Counted from the stretch's first letter, positions 25,541 to 35,105 are shown. The stretch: DNA of 64,000 nucleotides from Rhodoferax sp. (GCF_018780565.1 NZ_JADMJN010000003.1:248001-312000), one strand, 5' to 3'. Translations and numbers: made by a program. The notes: generated from the letters alone by a model not told the origin.

Positions 25541-26725
25541 ATGCCTAGATCTTTTCCTGTTGTTGCTGTGCGTACTTTCTGCCTTCGGCTGGCTTGTGGT
25601 TTCCTGATTTTTTCTGCATTGACAGGGGGGGAGCTTGCACGTCGCAAGGGTGTACCTTGGCAGGTAAAAGCTGCATGGCCCCTGCAAACTCAGCAGGTGT
25701 CAGGTAATCCTTTGTCGTCTAGCGGCCATGGCCACATTCCCATGCCGCCCAACACTCCCGCCGCCCACGCCAGCACCCTGCTGGCCATGCCGGCCGCCTC
25801 TCCATCGGTGTTGATGGCCTTCTGGTTTGCTGGCACACGCGAGAGCGCGGCGGATGTCCAGATCGCTGCCTCGCAATTTGACCGCACAGCCCAAACGTGG
25901 AGTCCTGCGCGCTTTGTGGTGAATCGCCATGTCTTGGGTGATCAGTTGGGTTTTGGGGTTCGTCGCCTTGGCAACCCGGTGGCCTGGGTGGATGCCAAGG
26001 GCAAGATTCATCTGTTTGTGGTGGCGACGGGCCTGGGTGGCTGGGCAGCGGGGCGCATTGTGCATTTGCGCCAGAGCAGTGAGCGCAGTGATTTGCAGGC
26101 GCTTTCCCTGGATGTGGTTCGGGTATTGCCACTTTCCTGGCTCTGGAACACCAGTTTCCTGGTTCGCAGCGCGCCGCTGCCCCTGGCGGATGGCGGCATG
26201 GTGTTGCCGGTGCATTTTGAGCTCGGTATCAAGTACCCGGTCGCCTTGCGCTTTGACGCCGAAGGCAAGTTTTTGGGACAGGTTCGGATTTCAAGCCGCA
26301 AGCACTTGCTGCAACCCACGCTGCTGCCCTTGAGTGAGTCGCACTGGCTGGCGCTGATGCGTGACCAACGGCCTGCAGGCAAAGTGGCTGTCGCTCAAAC
26401 GCTCGATGGTGGGCAGAGTTGGGTGGACCTGCCTGATCTGGTGCTCGACAACCCAGATGCTTCGGTCGCCGGGCTGGCCTTGGCACCAGGGCGCATGTTT
26501 CTCGCCCACAACACTTCGCCCAACAACCGGACCGCATTGGACTTGAGCAGTTCGTCAGAGGGTGAAGCCTGGAGTGTGTCGCAGCCGCTGGCGCATGGCG
26601 CGGGCTCGGAGGAGTATTCATACCCGGCTCTGGCCTGGGCTGATGACAGCTTGTGGGTGAGTTACACCGATCAGCGCCGCAACATTGCCTGGCACCGGTT
26701 TTCATTTTCGTCTACGGCACGCTGA
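25541..26725 (+). CDS. BNR-repeat (sialidase-fold) exported protein
   Basis: A 394-residue protein with an N-terminal hydrophobic signal or anchor segment (about 9-29) and a beta-propeller of the sialidase superfamily. One clear Asp-box TLDGGQSW lies near residue 290, and the repeated strands (NPVAWVDAKGKIHLFVV, PALAWADDSLWVSYTD) fit the fold. Such proteins cleave or bind glycans outside the cytoplasm. The sialidase catalytic set (Arg triad, Tyr/Glu) cannot be confirmed, so binding rather than hydrolysis is possible. It is followed after 11 bases by a membrane protein gene and probably forms an operon with it. Confidence 0.75.
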   Translation: MPRSFPVVAVRTFCLRLACGFLIFSALTGGELARRKGVPWQVKAAWPLQTQQVSGNPLSSSGHGHIPMPPNTPAAHASTLLAMPAASPSVLMAFWFAGTRESAADVQIAASQFDRTAQTWSPARFVVNRHVLGDQLGFGVRRLGNPVAWVDAKGKIHLFVVATGLGGWAAGRIVHLRQSSERSDLQALSLDVVRVLPLSWLWNTSFLVRSAPLPLADGGMVLPVHFELGIKYPVALRFDAEGKFLGQVRISSRKHLLQPTLLPLSESHWLALMRDQRPAGKVAVAQTLDGGQSWVDLPDLVLDNPDASVAGLALAPGRMFLAHNTSPNNRTALDLSSSSEGEAWSVSQPLAHGAGSEEYSYPALAWADDSLWVSYTDQRRNIAWHRFSFSSTAR

Positions 26726-26736
26726 GGCACCCTTGC

Positions 26737-27441
26737 ATGATGGATTTCAGCGATTTTTCTAAGCTCATGTTTTCGACGCAAAACGCCGTGCTGCCCAGTC
26801 CTACAGGCATGCGGGTGGCCCTGCATGTGTTCTGGGCTCTGGCACTTGGCTGCGCTACCCTGCTGATAGCCCGCAAGCTTTCACGCGACTATCGGCTGGG
26901 TTTAACCATTGCGGTGATGTCCTGGACCTTGCTGCCGGGTGCCGCATCGCCCGCGTACTGGCTGGGTTTGGCATTTCAAACACCCAGTTTGACGAGTGCG
27001 GTCATTTGCCTGGCCTGGCTTGTGTCGCGCAGACCCTGGACGCAGGGGGAGGGGATCCTCGGGTCGTCGGGTGGCCCCATCGATGTGTCGGCCTTGTGGG
27101 CGTTAGCAGGTATGGCGCTGGGCTGGGTGCTGTTGTTGGATGCGCTGGCCTGGTTGCCAGTGTCGGTCTACGCCTGGGGTTTCAGTTCTGCGGCCTTTGC
27201 TGCAGTGGCCTTGTTGCTGACACTGATCTGGGTGGTTGGGGGTCGCGTGAATGGTCTGCGCGACGCGAGCTTGATGGCGTGTGTCTTGGGCCTGTTTGTG
27301 CTGACACGCTTGCCTACCGGCAATGTATGGGATGCCTTGATCGACCCTTGGTTGTGGGTAGGCCTTCAGGCGTGCTGGCTCTTTAGTGTGGTTCGCCGTC
27401 TGCGGCATGCGTGGCGCGGGCAAGCAACCACTCGCGCCTGA
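26737..27441 (+). CDS. multi-pass membrane protein of unknown function
   Basis: A 234-residue protein with about seven hydrophobic segments, starting MMDFSDF and ending in an Arg-rich tail. I recognise no family. It begins 11 bases after the BNR-protein gene, so the two are likely co-transcribed and may act together on a surface glycan. Its last 59 bases overlap the convergent ArnT-like gene. The start at 26737 is preferred over 26653, which would lie inside the upstream gene. Confidence 0.7.
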   Translation: MMDFSDFSKLMFSTQNAVLPSPTGMRVALHVFWALALGCATLLIARKLSRDYRLGLTIAVMSWTLLPGAASPAYWLGLAFQTPSLTSAVICLAWLVSRRPWTQGEGILGSSGGPIDVSALWALAGMALGWVLLLDALAWLPVSVYAWGFSSAAFAAVALLLTLIWVVGGRVNGLRDASLMACVLGLFVLTRLPTGNVWDALIDPWLWVGLQACWLFSVVRRLRHAWRGQATTRA

Positions 27442-29185
27442 ACAACCAGCTTTGCGGATACCAGAGATTGGCGAGCGTGATCTCGCCGCTTTGGTGGCGC
27501 CCTTTGACCTCCCATCGCGTGCCCAGTACCGTGCAAGCGGGTACGCACGGCGGAGCCTGTTCGGAGGGAGTCAAGGGGAGCCAGATCACGGCATCGTGGC
27601 TGGCCAGCAGTCGCTTGAGTTCTTCCTGGGGTGGCAGTTGAGCATCGGCACGTGCTAACGCATCGCCGTCATAGGGTACGAAACGATTGCCCGGCAAAAG
27701 AAACTGGAAGCGTTCAAATTGTCCGTTAAAGCTGCTGGGCACGGCGATGCGAGCCTTGTTCAATGGGGCGGTGACTTCGTCCGGGTAATGTCCCGCAGGA
27801 CCATTCAGTGGCGCGGTGGTCAGACTAAAGCAGGTATACACCATCAGGCAAGTTGCCACCGTACAGGCACGGGTCCAAGCCGGTTTCAATAGGCCGCTGA
27901 TCAACAGTATGAAGCCCGCTGCAACAGTGAGCAGTGTGGCGCCGAGTTCTGTGCTTGTGCCAATCCCGAGTTCATGGGCTGCCCAGCCGATGCGTCCCAG
28001 CACCCCAAGGAACAAGCCGCTCAATAGCAGCGACAACAGAAACCATCTGCGTGCAATGCGCTCCCAGTACAGCGCGATCAGCATGGCCAGTGCGGGCATG
28101 GCGGGGATGACATAGCGCGCAGAGCGCTGGCTGGGCAGTGTGAAAACGATGAGCCACACCGCCAGCCACACCAGCAAGATCACCAGGTGGGGTGACAGCG
28201 TGGTGTTGCCCATCTCATGGCGCCAAACCTGAAACCCGAACTTCAGGCCAACAACGGCCAGGCCGATGACCACAAAGGCGAGCAGGCCCGCATTCTGGAC
28301 ATAGGCCAGTAGTTGCGCCCATATGCTGAAGCCACCGCCCAACATGGCCACATGCCAGTAGCCCTGGCTGTTCGACAACTTGCCCGCATTCTCGCCAATC
28401 ACAAACTCCTGCCATACGGCCCCGGGGTCGGGGTCCAGCACAAACCACAAGGCAAAAACACCCAGCGCGATCGCTGCACTCAAGCTTACTTTGACGCTAA
28501 TCTGCAAGGCGACTCGCCAATTCAGGGCGGGTGAAGTCAAAAGTTGGCTGCACCACAACGCTGTGGCCGCGGGTGCAATCAAGGCAAAGGACTTGCAGGC
28601 GAGACCCAGTCCCAGCGCCATGCCCAGGCCTATGTGAGCTGGCCAACCCAAGCCGTTCGTCGGAGGTTCTGCATCGTGACGCAAGCGATGCCACAGTAGC
28701 CAGAACATGGGCAGGCTCAACCAGAACGTTTCGGGGGCGCTGGTCAAGAACGTACGGCCAAAACGGAAGGTACAAAAAAACGCAAGGTACACGCAGGCCG
28801 CTACACAGGCGCTGCGCAGATCGTGCGTGATTTTTTTCAGGGTCCAGAACACGGCACCAGCGATCAGCATGGTGTAGATCAGGCTGGGGGTGCGCAGCGC
28901 GGTCATGCTCCAGTTCCGGCCCCAGTCACCCGCCACCATGGCGTGCCAGAACAACAGCGGTGGCTTGGTATTGCGCATGTGGTCCAGCTCGGACACAAGG
29001 GGGAGCCAGTGATTGGACGCAGCGGTCAGGCGCGCAATGTGCGTGTAGACCAACTCGTCCCCATTGCTGGGGTTGTACTGGCCACCCAAACCGAAAACGT
29101 AGGCACTGACTGCGAGCAGCAGCAGGGCCAGCCAGGCTAGCGTTGAGGCGTTGAAGGCAGGTTGGCGCGGGGAAGGGGCATGCAT
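27383..29185 (-). CDS. ArnT/PMT-family membrane glycosyltransferase
   Basis: A 600-residue protein with about 12 membrane segments in the N-terminal two thirds and a soluble C-terminal part. It has the early acidic motif NGDELVYTH (about 36-44) after the first helix, matching the GT-C catalytic loop of ArnT/PMT enzymes, which transfer sugars from undecaprenyl-phosphate donors to lipid A, protein or glycans on the periplasmic face. It is followed upstream by gtrA-like and heptosyltransferase genes in one minus-strand unit (gaps of 3 and -4 bases), which points to LPS or surface-glycan modification. The acceptor is unknown. Confidence 0.82.
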   Translation of the reverse strand: MHAPSPRQPAFNASTLAWLALLLLAVSAYVFGLGGQYNPSNGDELVYTHIARLTAASNHWLPLVSELDHMRNTKPPLLFWHAMVAGDWGRNWSMTALRTPSLIYTMLIAGAVFWTLKKITHDLRSACVAACVYLAFFCTFRFGRTFLTSAPETFWLSLPMFWLLWHRLRHDAEPPTNGLGWPAHIGLGMALGLGLACKSFALIAPAATALWCSQLLTSPALNWRVALQISVKVSLSAAIALGVFALWFVLDPDPGAVWQEFVIGENAGKLSNSQGYWHVAMLGGGFSIWAQLLAYVQNAGLLAFVVIGLAVVGLKFGFQVWRHEMGNTTLSPHLVILLVWLAVWLIVFTLPSQRSARYVIPAMPALAMLIALYWERIARRWFLLSLLLSGLFLGVLGRIGWAAHELGIGTSTELGATLLTVAAGFILLISGLLKPAWTRACTVATCLMVYTCFSLTTAPLNGPAGHYPDEVTAPLNKARIAVPSSFNGQFERFQFLLPGNRFVPYDGDALARADAQLPPQEELKRLLASHDAVIWLPLTPSEQAPPCVPACTVLGTRWEVKGRHQSGEITLANLWYPQSWLFRREWLLARATHAADGEPH

Positions 29186-29188
29186 GAC

Positions 29189-29686
29189 CTATTGTGGCGG
29201 AGACTGGCGAAAGGTCCAGCGGTCATTGGCCAGAAAGTTGCTCACGCTCGCAATCACGATGGCTATGACGTTGGCCAGCATGTAATGCATGTAGTTCGTC
29301 AGCCAGAGGGTCAGGCCGTATTGCAGGGCAATGCCAAACCAGGACGCCAGCGTGTAGAGGCCAAACTGGCGCAGCAGGGTGCTCGATCCTGATTCTGCAC
29401 TTTGATGTTGCGCCTGGATTGCCTGCAGGCGATCGGCCCAGGTCCAGATGCGGTTCCAGCTGAAATTGTTGACGGTTGCGACAGCAATCGCCAGCGCAAG
29501 GGAGGCATAGGGTTTGCTTCCTACGGGCTCGATGGCGCGAAACAGGTATTCATGCGCGGTGTAGAGCACAGCCAGGTTGACCACGGTGCCACTTGCGCCA
29601 ACCAGCCCAAACTTGATATAGCGAAAGCCTTTAAGCCATTCGACAAGCAGAAATAAATGCTGCTGCCAGCTCGCGCGTTGGCTCAT
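29189..29686 (-). CDS. GtrA-family membrane protein
   Basis: A 165-residue protein with four membrane helices and the GtrA pattern: FGLVGASGTVVNLAVLY at the first helix, NNFSWNRIWTW in the middle loop and SNFLANDRWTF at the end. GtrA proteins are thought to flip polyprenyl-phosphate-linked sugars across the inner membrane, supplying donors to GT-C enzymes such as its downstream neighbour. It overlaps the heptosyltransferase gene by four bases (ATGA). Confidence 0.88.
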   Translation of the reverse strand: MSQRASWQQHLFLLVEWLKGFRYIKFGLVGASGTVVNLAVLYTAHEYLFRAIEPVGSKPYASLALAIAVATVNNFSWNRIWTWADRLQAIQAQHQSAESGSSTLLRQFGLYTLASWFGIALQYGLTLWLTNYMHYMLANVIAIVIASVSNFLANDRWTFRQSPPQ

Positions 29687-30918
29687 AAGCCTTCAAAGAC
29701 AGGCTCGGCCAGCGCAGCCAGGGCTTGTGCCAGCACCGGATCAGGGGCAATGCGCTTGAGGCATTGGTTGTCGCCATCGCAGAAGGTTTCGCGGTGGTTG
29801 TAGGCGCTCAAGCAGGGGGAGCAGGCCAGTCCTGATTCCAGTACCTTGGCGCGAGACCCCAGCGGGCCATAAAGACGCCCGGTTTCGGGGCCAAAGAAAA
29901 CCATTGTTCGAATCGGTGTGAGGCTGGCAAAATGACCCGGCCCGCCGTCATTGGTAATCAACAAATCGGCACCGTAGAACAGCATCAGCAATTCGCGGAT
30001 GCTGCGGGTATAGCCAGTCAGGTCGACGCAAAATTCGCTTTTTGTTTCCGATTGCAGATCTCGCGCCAGTTGTGCATCGTCACGCAAACCAATCAACCCC
30101 ACTGCGTGCCCGGCCTGCGTCAGGCCGCGTGCCACCTGTGCATAGTGCGCGGCGGGCCAAGCCCGCTCGGGCAGAAGGCCGCCACCGGCATACATCAGCA
30201 CGATTTTGCGACCCTTGAGCACGGGGTGGTCGCTCAGCATTTTTTTGCGGTAGGCCAACAATTCGCCGGATTCAAAAGGCACGGACAGGCCGGTGTCTTT
30301 GGGCAACTCGCGAATTGGCGCGGCCTTGTTGCGCGGCATGCCTTGAGAATCCAGCGCATCTGCCAGTGACAGAAACTGCTTGCTGATGTGCTGGTAGGGG
30401 TTGTAGGGAATAGCCCGGTTGATGTAGCTGCCACGGTACAGGCCTTCCTGCGTATGCGGCGTGAAGCCCACGCGCAAGGGAGCCCCGCTGAGGTAGGACA
30501 TCAGGCTGCTGATCCGTGAAAACAATTCGCAGTCAATCACAGCATCCAGCGGCAGACGGCGTAGCGTCATGCTGACACGCCAGATGTCGCGCAAAAGCCC
30601 CAATCCCGCGCTGTCGTCCAGCGAATGCAGGTGCTCGGGCCTTGCCAGGCTCAACAGTTTGGCGACTTCCTGGTTTTTCTTGAGTTGCAGCACGTGCAGC
30701 GTGGCACTGGGATAACGTTGACGCAGGGCCGCAAACATGGGGCCTGCCAGCACCACGCTGCCCATCTCTGACAGCAAAATGATCAGGATGTGCCGTGGCT
30801 CGCGCGCCAGTTGTGCCTGAGGACGCCCCAGCGACACACACCATGCCCAGACAGACACCACGCGGCACAGAAGCTGGCCTGGCCAGCGATCTATCCAGCG
30901 CTGTGTCTGTATTTTCAT
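29683..30918 (-). CDS. glycosyltransferase family 9 (LPS heptosyltransferase-like)
   Basis: A 411-residue cytoplasmic enzyme of the GT9 family. It has the N-terminal HILIILLSEMGSVVL segment and the C-terminal nucleotide-sugar motif ITNDGGPGHFASL near residue 325, followed by a cysteine-containing tail (CSPCLS ... FCDGDNQC) common in heptosyltransferase II/III-like proteins. It would add heptose or another sugar to the LPS core. It heads the minus-strand unit heptosyltransferase-gtrA-arnT and lies 20 bases downstream of metK on the same strand, possibly with read-through. Confidence 0.85.
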   Translation of the reverse strand: MKIQTQRWIDRWPGQLLCRVVSVWAWCVSLGRPQAQLAREPRHILIILLSEMGSVVLAGPMFAALRQRYPSATLHVLQLKKNQEVAKLLSLARPEHLHSLDDSAGLGLLRDIWRVSMTLRRLPLDAVIDCELFSRISSLMSYLSGAPLRVGFTPHTQEGLYRGSYINRAIPYNPYQHISKQFLSLADALDSQGMPRNKAAPIRELPKDTGLSVPFESGELLAYRKKMLSDHPVLKGRKIVLMYAGGGLLPERAWPAAHYAQVARGLTQAGHAVGLIGLRDDAQLARDLQSETKSEFCVDLTGYTRSIRELLMLFYGADLLITNDGGPGHFASLTPIRTMVFFGPETGRLYGPLGSRAKVLESGLACSPCLSAYNHRETFCDGDNQCLKRIAPDPVLAQALAALAEPVFEGL

Positions 30919-30938
30919 GCGTCCCGAATGGCCTGTGC

Positions 30939-32120
30939 TTACAACCCGGCTGCCGCGCGCAGTGCCTGGGCCTTGTCGGTGCGCTCCCAGCTGAACTCGG
31001 GCTCTTCACGGCCAAAATGTCCGTAAGCCGCTGTCTTTTCGTAGATCGGACGCAACAGATCCAGCATCTGGATGATGCCTTTGGGGCGCAGGTCAAAGTG
31101 CTCATTGACCAGCGCTGCAATCTTGTCGTCGGAAATCACGCCCGTGCCTTCGGTGTACACCGTCACGTTCATGGGCATGGCCACACCGATGGCGTAGGCG
31201 ACCTGAATCTGGCACTGCTTGGCCAAGCCGGCGGCCACAATGTTCTTGGCCACGTAGCGGGCGGCATAGGCGGCAGAACGGTCCACTTTTGTGGGATCTT
31301 TGCCGCTGAAGGCACCGCCGCCGTGAGGGCAGGCACCACCGTAGGTGTCCACAATGATCTTGCGTCCGGTCAGACCACAATCGCCTTGCGGACCACCGAT
31401 CACGAAACGGCCTGTCGGGTTGATCAAATATTTGGTGTCGGAGGTCAGCCACTCCTTGGGCAATACCGGCTTGATGATGTCTTCAATCACTGCTTCGATG
31501 AAAGCGGGTTTCATCTTGGTGCCGTCGCTCATTTCGGGGCTGTGCTGGCTGGACAGCACCACGGTGTCAATGCTGTGCGGCTTGCCGTCCACATAACGCA
31601 TGGTGACCTGGCTCTTGGCATCCGGGCGCAGGAAGGGCAGACGGCCGTCTTTGCGCAACTGGGCCTGGCGTTCCACCAGACGGTGGGCGTAATAGATGGG
31701 CGCGGGCATGAGTTCGGGTGTCTCATTGCAGGCGTAGCCAAACATCAGGCCCTGGTCTCCGGCGCCGGTATTCAGGTGATCATCTGACGCGTGGTCCACC
31801 CCTTGGGCAATGTCGTTGCTCTGCTTGTCGTAGGCGACGAGCACCGCGCAACCCTTGTAGTCGATGCCGTACTCGGTGTTGTCATAGCCGATACGTTTGA
31901 TGGTGTCACGCGCCACCTGGATGTAGTCCACATGAGCGTTGGTGGTGATCTCGCCCGCCAGCACCACCAGGCCGGTGTTGCACAAGGTTTCGGCGGCGAC
32001 GCGGGACTTGGGGTCCTGCTTGAAAATCGCGTCGAGAATCGCGTCGGAAATCTGGTCGGCTACCTTGTCGGGGTGACCTTCGGAAACGGATTCAGAGGTA
32101 AAGAGAAAATCGTTCGCCAT
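30939..32120 (-). CDS. metK: S-adenosylmethionine synthetase MetK
   Basis: A 393-residue enzyme that makes SAM from methionine and ATP. Full-length motifs are present: [13 protein letters not shown] at the N-terminus, [16 protein letters not shown] (about 119-134) and [16 protein letters not shown] (about 264-279), with the phosphate-binding loop intact. It is a tetramer in the cytoplasm. The gene is divergent from an lpxL-type acyltransferase. I found no SAM-binding riboswitch pattern in the 180-base upstream region. Confidence 0.98.
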   Translation of the reverse strand: MANDFLFTSESVSEGHPDKVADQISDAILDAIFKQDPKSRVAAETLCNTGLVVLAGEITTNAHVDYIQVARDTIKRIGYDNTEYGIDYKGCAVLVAYDKQSNDIAQGVDHASDDHLNTGAGDQGLMFGYACNETPELMPAPIYYAHRLVERQAQLRKDGRLPFLRPDAKSQVTMRYVDGKPHSIDTVVLSSQHSPEMSDGTKMKPAFIEAVIEDIIKPVLPKEWLTSDTKYLINPTGRFVIGGPQGDCGLTGRKIIVDTYGGACPHGGGAFSGKDPTKVDRSAAYAARYVAKNIVAAGLAKQCQIQVAYAIGVAMPMNVTVYTEGTGVISDDKIAALVNEHFDLRPKGIIQMLDLLRPIYEKTAAYGHFGREEPEFSWERTDKAQALRAAAGL

Positions 32121-32197
32121 AATTTAAAGCTCCAATATCAACAAGTTAAACACTGCGTTGCTTGGGCTTGGAGGCTTCGGCGAACGCTTTAGCAGAA

Positions 32198-32213
32198 TTG
32201 TCAGATTTGACAA
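32198..32213. promoter_or_regulatory. palindrome between metK and lpxL-type gene
   Basis: TTGTCA-GATT-TGACAA is a perfect 6-bp inverted repeat with a 4-base centre, 78 bases before the metK start and 91 before the acyltransferase start. It contains a consensus -35 hexamer TTGACA on the plus strand but no clear -10 follows at 17 bases. It may be an operator or part of overlapping promoters. Confidence 0.3.
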
Positions 32214-32303
32214 GGCACAATAACGACTCGCGGGAGCCAGTCCATTGTGTGTCGCCCTGCAAGTAGTTCCGTAACTCAGCGACTCGTGCATTTTATCCCA
32301 CTG

Positions 32304-33134
32304 ATGATTAGCCTGTTCAAATTTTTCTCGGCACTGCCTTTGTGGCTGGTGCATGGCGTGGGTTGGGGCTTGGGCTGGCTGGTGTTTGTCTCATCCGGCG
32401 TGTACCGCAAGCGTTTCCTGGCGAATGCTCACCAGGCAGGGATGAACGGACGGCAATGGCGCGGTGCCGTGGGCGAGAGCGGCAAGCTGGTTGCAGAGTT
32501 GCCCCGTTTGTGGCTGGGGCGACCTGTGCCAGTGTTTTGGGATGGTGCCAGTTATGTCGACGAAGCCCTGGCTGCGGGGCGGGGCGTGGTTTTTCTGACT
32601 CCACATCTGGGGTGTTTCGAGATTACTGCGCAAGCGTATGCACAGCGCTATGGTCAGCAGAAGCAAGCGATGACAGTCCTGTTTCGTCCGCCACGTCAGC
32701 CCTGGCTGCGTGCCGTGGTGACAAGCGCCCGTGCCCGCCCCGGCTTGCAGACCGCGCCAACCACGCTGGCGGGCGTCAAGCAGATGATCAAGGCTTTGAA
32801 GCAGGGCCAGTCGCTGGGCCTCTTGCCAGACCAGGTGCCGCCATTGGGGCTGGGTGTCTGGGTGCCTTTTTTTGGACGGGACGCTTACACCATGACGCTC
32901 TCGGCCCGCTTGGCACAACAAACCGGCGCAACGGTCCTGCTCGCCTGGGGTGAGCGATTGCCTTGGGGGCGTGGCTTTCGGGTACACGTACAGCGTCTGG
33001 CGGAGGCGTTGCCTGAAGATGCGACACAGGCCGCGCTGGTCATCAACCGGGCAATGGAAGACCTGATTTGTCGTTGTCCGCAGCAGTACCTGTGGGGCTA
33101 CGCGCGGTACAAACAGCCCCGGCAAGACTTATGA
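32304..33134 (+). CDS. lpxL: LpxL/HtrB-family lipid A acyltransferase
   Basis: A 276-residue inner-membrane acyltransferase with one N-terminal membrane helix, the catalytic HX4E motif (H101-E106 in PHLGCFE) and LLPDQVPP downstream, typical of LpxL/LpxM late acyltransferases that add laurate or myristate to Kdo2-lipid IVA. ATG 32304 (MISLFKFF) gives the family N-terminus; the longer frame from 32247 does not. The gene is divergent from metK and 30 bases before a second member of the same family. Which chain each adds cannot be told. Confidence 0.9.
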   Translation: MISLFKFFSALPLWLVHGVGWGLGWLVFVSSGVYRKRFLANAHQAGMNGRQWRGAVGESGKLVAELPRLWLGRPVPVFWDGASYVDEALAAGRGVVFLTPHLGCFEITAQAYAQRYGQQKQAMTVLFRPPRQPWLRAVVTSARARPGLQTAPTTLAGVKQMIKALKQGQSLGLLPDQVPPLGLGVWVPFFGRDAYTMTLSARLAQQTGATVLLAWGERLPWGRGFRVHVQRLAEALPEDATQAALVINRAMEDLICRCPQQYLWGYARYKQPRQDL

Positions 33135-33164
33135 GCACAGGATTTGAATTATGTTGAGGTGCTC

Positions 33165-34031
33165 ATGCTGAGTCAGCTTGGGATTGGGTTCATGCATGTG
33201 CTGGGGCGTCTGCCGCTGGCCTGGGTACGCGCGCTGGGCTGGTCGCTGGGGTGGGTGCTGTATGCCGTCGCCACGTCGCGCCGACGCATTGTGGCGACCA
33301 ATTTGCGCCTGTGTTTTCCTGATTACACTGCGCAGAAAATTCGTTTACTCACGATTCGTACCTTTGTCCACTTTGCCCAGGCCTGGCTGGACCGGGGCTG
33401 GCTGTGGCACGGCTCACCGTCCGTGGTGCGGCGACGCCTCGTCCTGTCTGGCGCCATGAATGAACTTCAGGGCAATGGGCCGGTTGTCATTTTTGCGCCA
33501 CATTTTGTAGGACTGGATGCGGGTTGGACCGCCTTGACCCAGCAGCTGCCGCGGCACTTCACCACGATTTACACCGATCAGGCCAACAAGGTGATGGACG
33601 CATGGATCCTGGCGGGTCGCCAGCGTTTTGGGTCAGCCAGGCTTTTTGGTCGGGTGGATGGCGTCAAGACCATCGTTGCGGCTTTGCGGGCGGGCGATCC
33701 GCTGTATCTGCTGCCGGACATGAACTTTGGCCCGGAAGAGTCAGTTTTTGTGCCGTTTTACGGCGTTTCGGCAGCAACCGTGCCCAGTCTGTCGCGTTTT
33801 GCCAGATTGGGTCGGGCGAAAGTGGTGCCGGTGCTTACCCGCATGACACGTCAAGGTTACGAAGTTCAGGTCATGCCTTCATGGCAGGGCTTCCCGACCG
33901 GGGATGCCGTGGCTGACACGGCGCTGATGAATTTGAGGCTGCAGTCTTTCATAGACACCATGCCGGATCAGTACTACTGGGTTCACCGGCGGTTCAAGGA
34001 TCGCCCGCCCGGTGCGGCACAGGTTTACTGA
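33165..34031 (+). CDS. second LpxL/LpxM-family lipid A acyltransferase
   Basis: A 288-residue paralogue of the preceding gene with catalytic HX4D (H113-D118 in PHFVGLD) and LLPDMNFGPEESVFVPF, the LpxL/LpxM substrate loop. It probably adds the second secondary acyl chain to lipid A. ATG 33165 with GAGGTG six bases upstream is preferred over the TTG at 33144. The tandem arrangement suggests an ancient duplication; the two proteins have clearly diverged. An AT-rich repeat element follows the stop. Confidence 0.9.
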   Translation: MLSQLGIGFMHVLGRLPLAWVRALGWSLGWVLYAVATSRRRIVATNLRLCFPDYTAQKIRLLTIRTFVHFAQAWLDRGWLWHGSPSVVRRRLVLSGAMNELQGNGPVVIFAPHFVGLDAGWTALTQQLPRHFTTIYTDQANKVMDAWILAGRQRFGSARLFGRVDGVKTIVAALRAGDPLYLLPDMNFGPEESVFVPFYGVSAATVPSLSRFARLGRAKVVPVLTRMTRQGYEVQVMPSWQGFPTGDAVADTALMNLRLQSFIDTMPDQYYWVHRRFKDRPPGAAQVY

Positions 34032-34042
34032 GTTATCTGAAT

Positions 34043-34099
34043 AAATTGGCCTCTGGTCCCCTAAATATATGATTAGCTCGCTCTTATTTTTATAGCAAA
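34043..34099 (-). repeat. dispersed AT-rich repeat element, intergenic copy
   Basis: The reverse complement reads TTTGCTATAAAAATAAGAGCG ... AATCATATATTTAGGGG ... AGAGGCCAATTT. I recognise this as a type of short interspersed element common in Comamonadaceae genomes, with a GCTAT start and an AGAGGCC.AATTT end. Its left end supplies the stop codon and last codons of the alpha/beta hydrolase gene (stop at 34090-34092), so the insertion reshaped that C-terminus. Related segments lie in imuB and dnaE2. Confidence 0.6.
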
Positions 34100-34998
34100 A
34101 AGTGCTGTAAAAATTGCGCAACCAGTTCCGGCTTTTCATGGACGATCCAGTGGGTGGCGCCGGGTACGGTGTGAATCGTGAGATTTGCGATGTACTCGTC
34201 GAGCCCCTTGATCAGAACCGGTGGCAGTGCAATGTCGTCCATCGCCCAGACCACCATGGTTGGCAGGCTCACAGTCAGCATGTCGTGGGGGAGGTCCACC
34301 GCCGCAGCAGCAGGGTCTTCTGGCCGGGGTGGCCGCAAGGGGGATGCCCGGTACAGGTTGCAGCCGCCGGTCAGTCCCTGATTCCATACCTCGCGGTACT
34401 GCGCCTTGACCGCGTCGGTGAGCCAGGCCGCAGGATGGTCGCCAAAGGTATTGGTCAAAAATTCAAAAAGACGGCGGTAGTCGTCCTGCGCCAGCAAGGC
34501 TTCTGCATCCGGGCGGATGAGAAAGTTCATGTAGGCACTGGAAGCCTGCTGCTCCGGGTTCGACTTGAGTTCCCGCACGAAGGTGCCAGGGTGGGGGGAG
34601 TTGATGATGGCCAGACGCTTGGCCAGATGTGGCAACTGGTTGGCCAGATTCCAGGCCACCGCGCCACCCCAATCGTGCGCGACCAGGCAGGCCAGTTGCC
34701 CACCCTGGTGTTGCGCTTCGATCGCAATGAGGGCGGCGATGTCCTGCACCAGATGCTTGGGACGGTAGGCCTTGACGTCGGCAGGGGCGCTGGAATGCTC
34801 AAAGCCACGCAAATTGGGTGCCACGCATCGGTAGCCACCGTTTTCCGGGCGAGAGAAGTGCTCCAGCATGTAGTCCCAAACGAAGGCGCCTTCGGGGAAT
34901 CCATGCAAAAACAGGAGAACGGGCCGCGCAGGGTTTCCCGCTGCTCGGCAACTCAGGGTAATGCCGTGCGGCAGAGTCCGGGAATAGGTTTCGATCAT
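34090..34998 (-). CDS. alpha/beta hydrolase, epoxide hydrolase/haloalkane dehalogenase-like
   Basis: A 302-residue alpha/beta hydrolase with oxyanion motif HGFPEG (32-37) and nucleophile elbow AHDWGG (Asp109). An Asp nucleophile is typical of soluble epoxide hydrolases and dehalogenases rather than esterases. The catalytic His is probably in GATHWIVHEKP near the C-terminus. The product is cytoplasmic; the natural substrate is unknown. The gene stands alone, convergent with the acyltransferase pair. Its last three codons and stop fall in the dispersed repeat at 34043-34099. Confidence 0.87.
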   Translation of the reverse strand: MIETYSRTLPHGITLSCRAAGNPARPVLLFLHGFPEGAFVWDYMLEHFSRPENGGYRCVAPNLRGFEHSSAPADVKAYRPKHLVQDIAALIAIEAQHQGGQLACLVAHDWGGAVAWNLANQLPHLAKRLAIINSPHPGTFVRELKSNPEQQASSAYMNFLIRPDAEALLAQDDYRRLFEFLTNTFGDHPAAWLTDAVKAQYREVWNQGLTGGCNLYRASPLRPPRPEDPAAAAVDLPHDMLTVSLPTMVVWAMDDIALPPVLIKGLDEYIANLTIHTVPGATHWIVHEKPELVAQFLQHFLL

Positions 34999-35105
34999 GG
35001 GAGGCGCATCCGCAAGAAGTCAAAAAGGGCTTGAGCTTAGGGGTTCCGCCAATCCGTCGCAGTCGCATTTGGGACGGCGACCAGGAGGGCCCCGTACCGG
35101 GTTGT

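Noticed and set aside
32121..32303. SAM-type riboswitch before metK
   Set aside because: No conserved SAM-I, SAM-II or SAH-riboswitch core could be found in the leader; only a palindrome is present.
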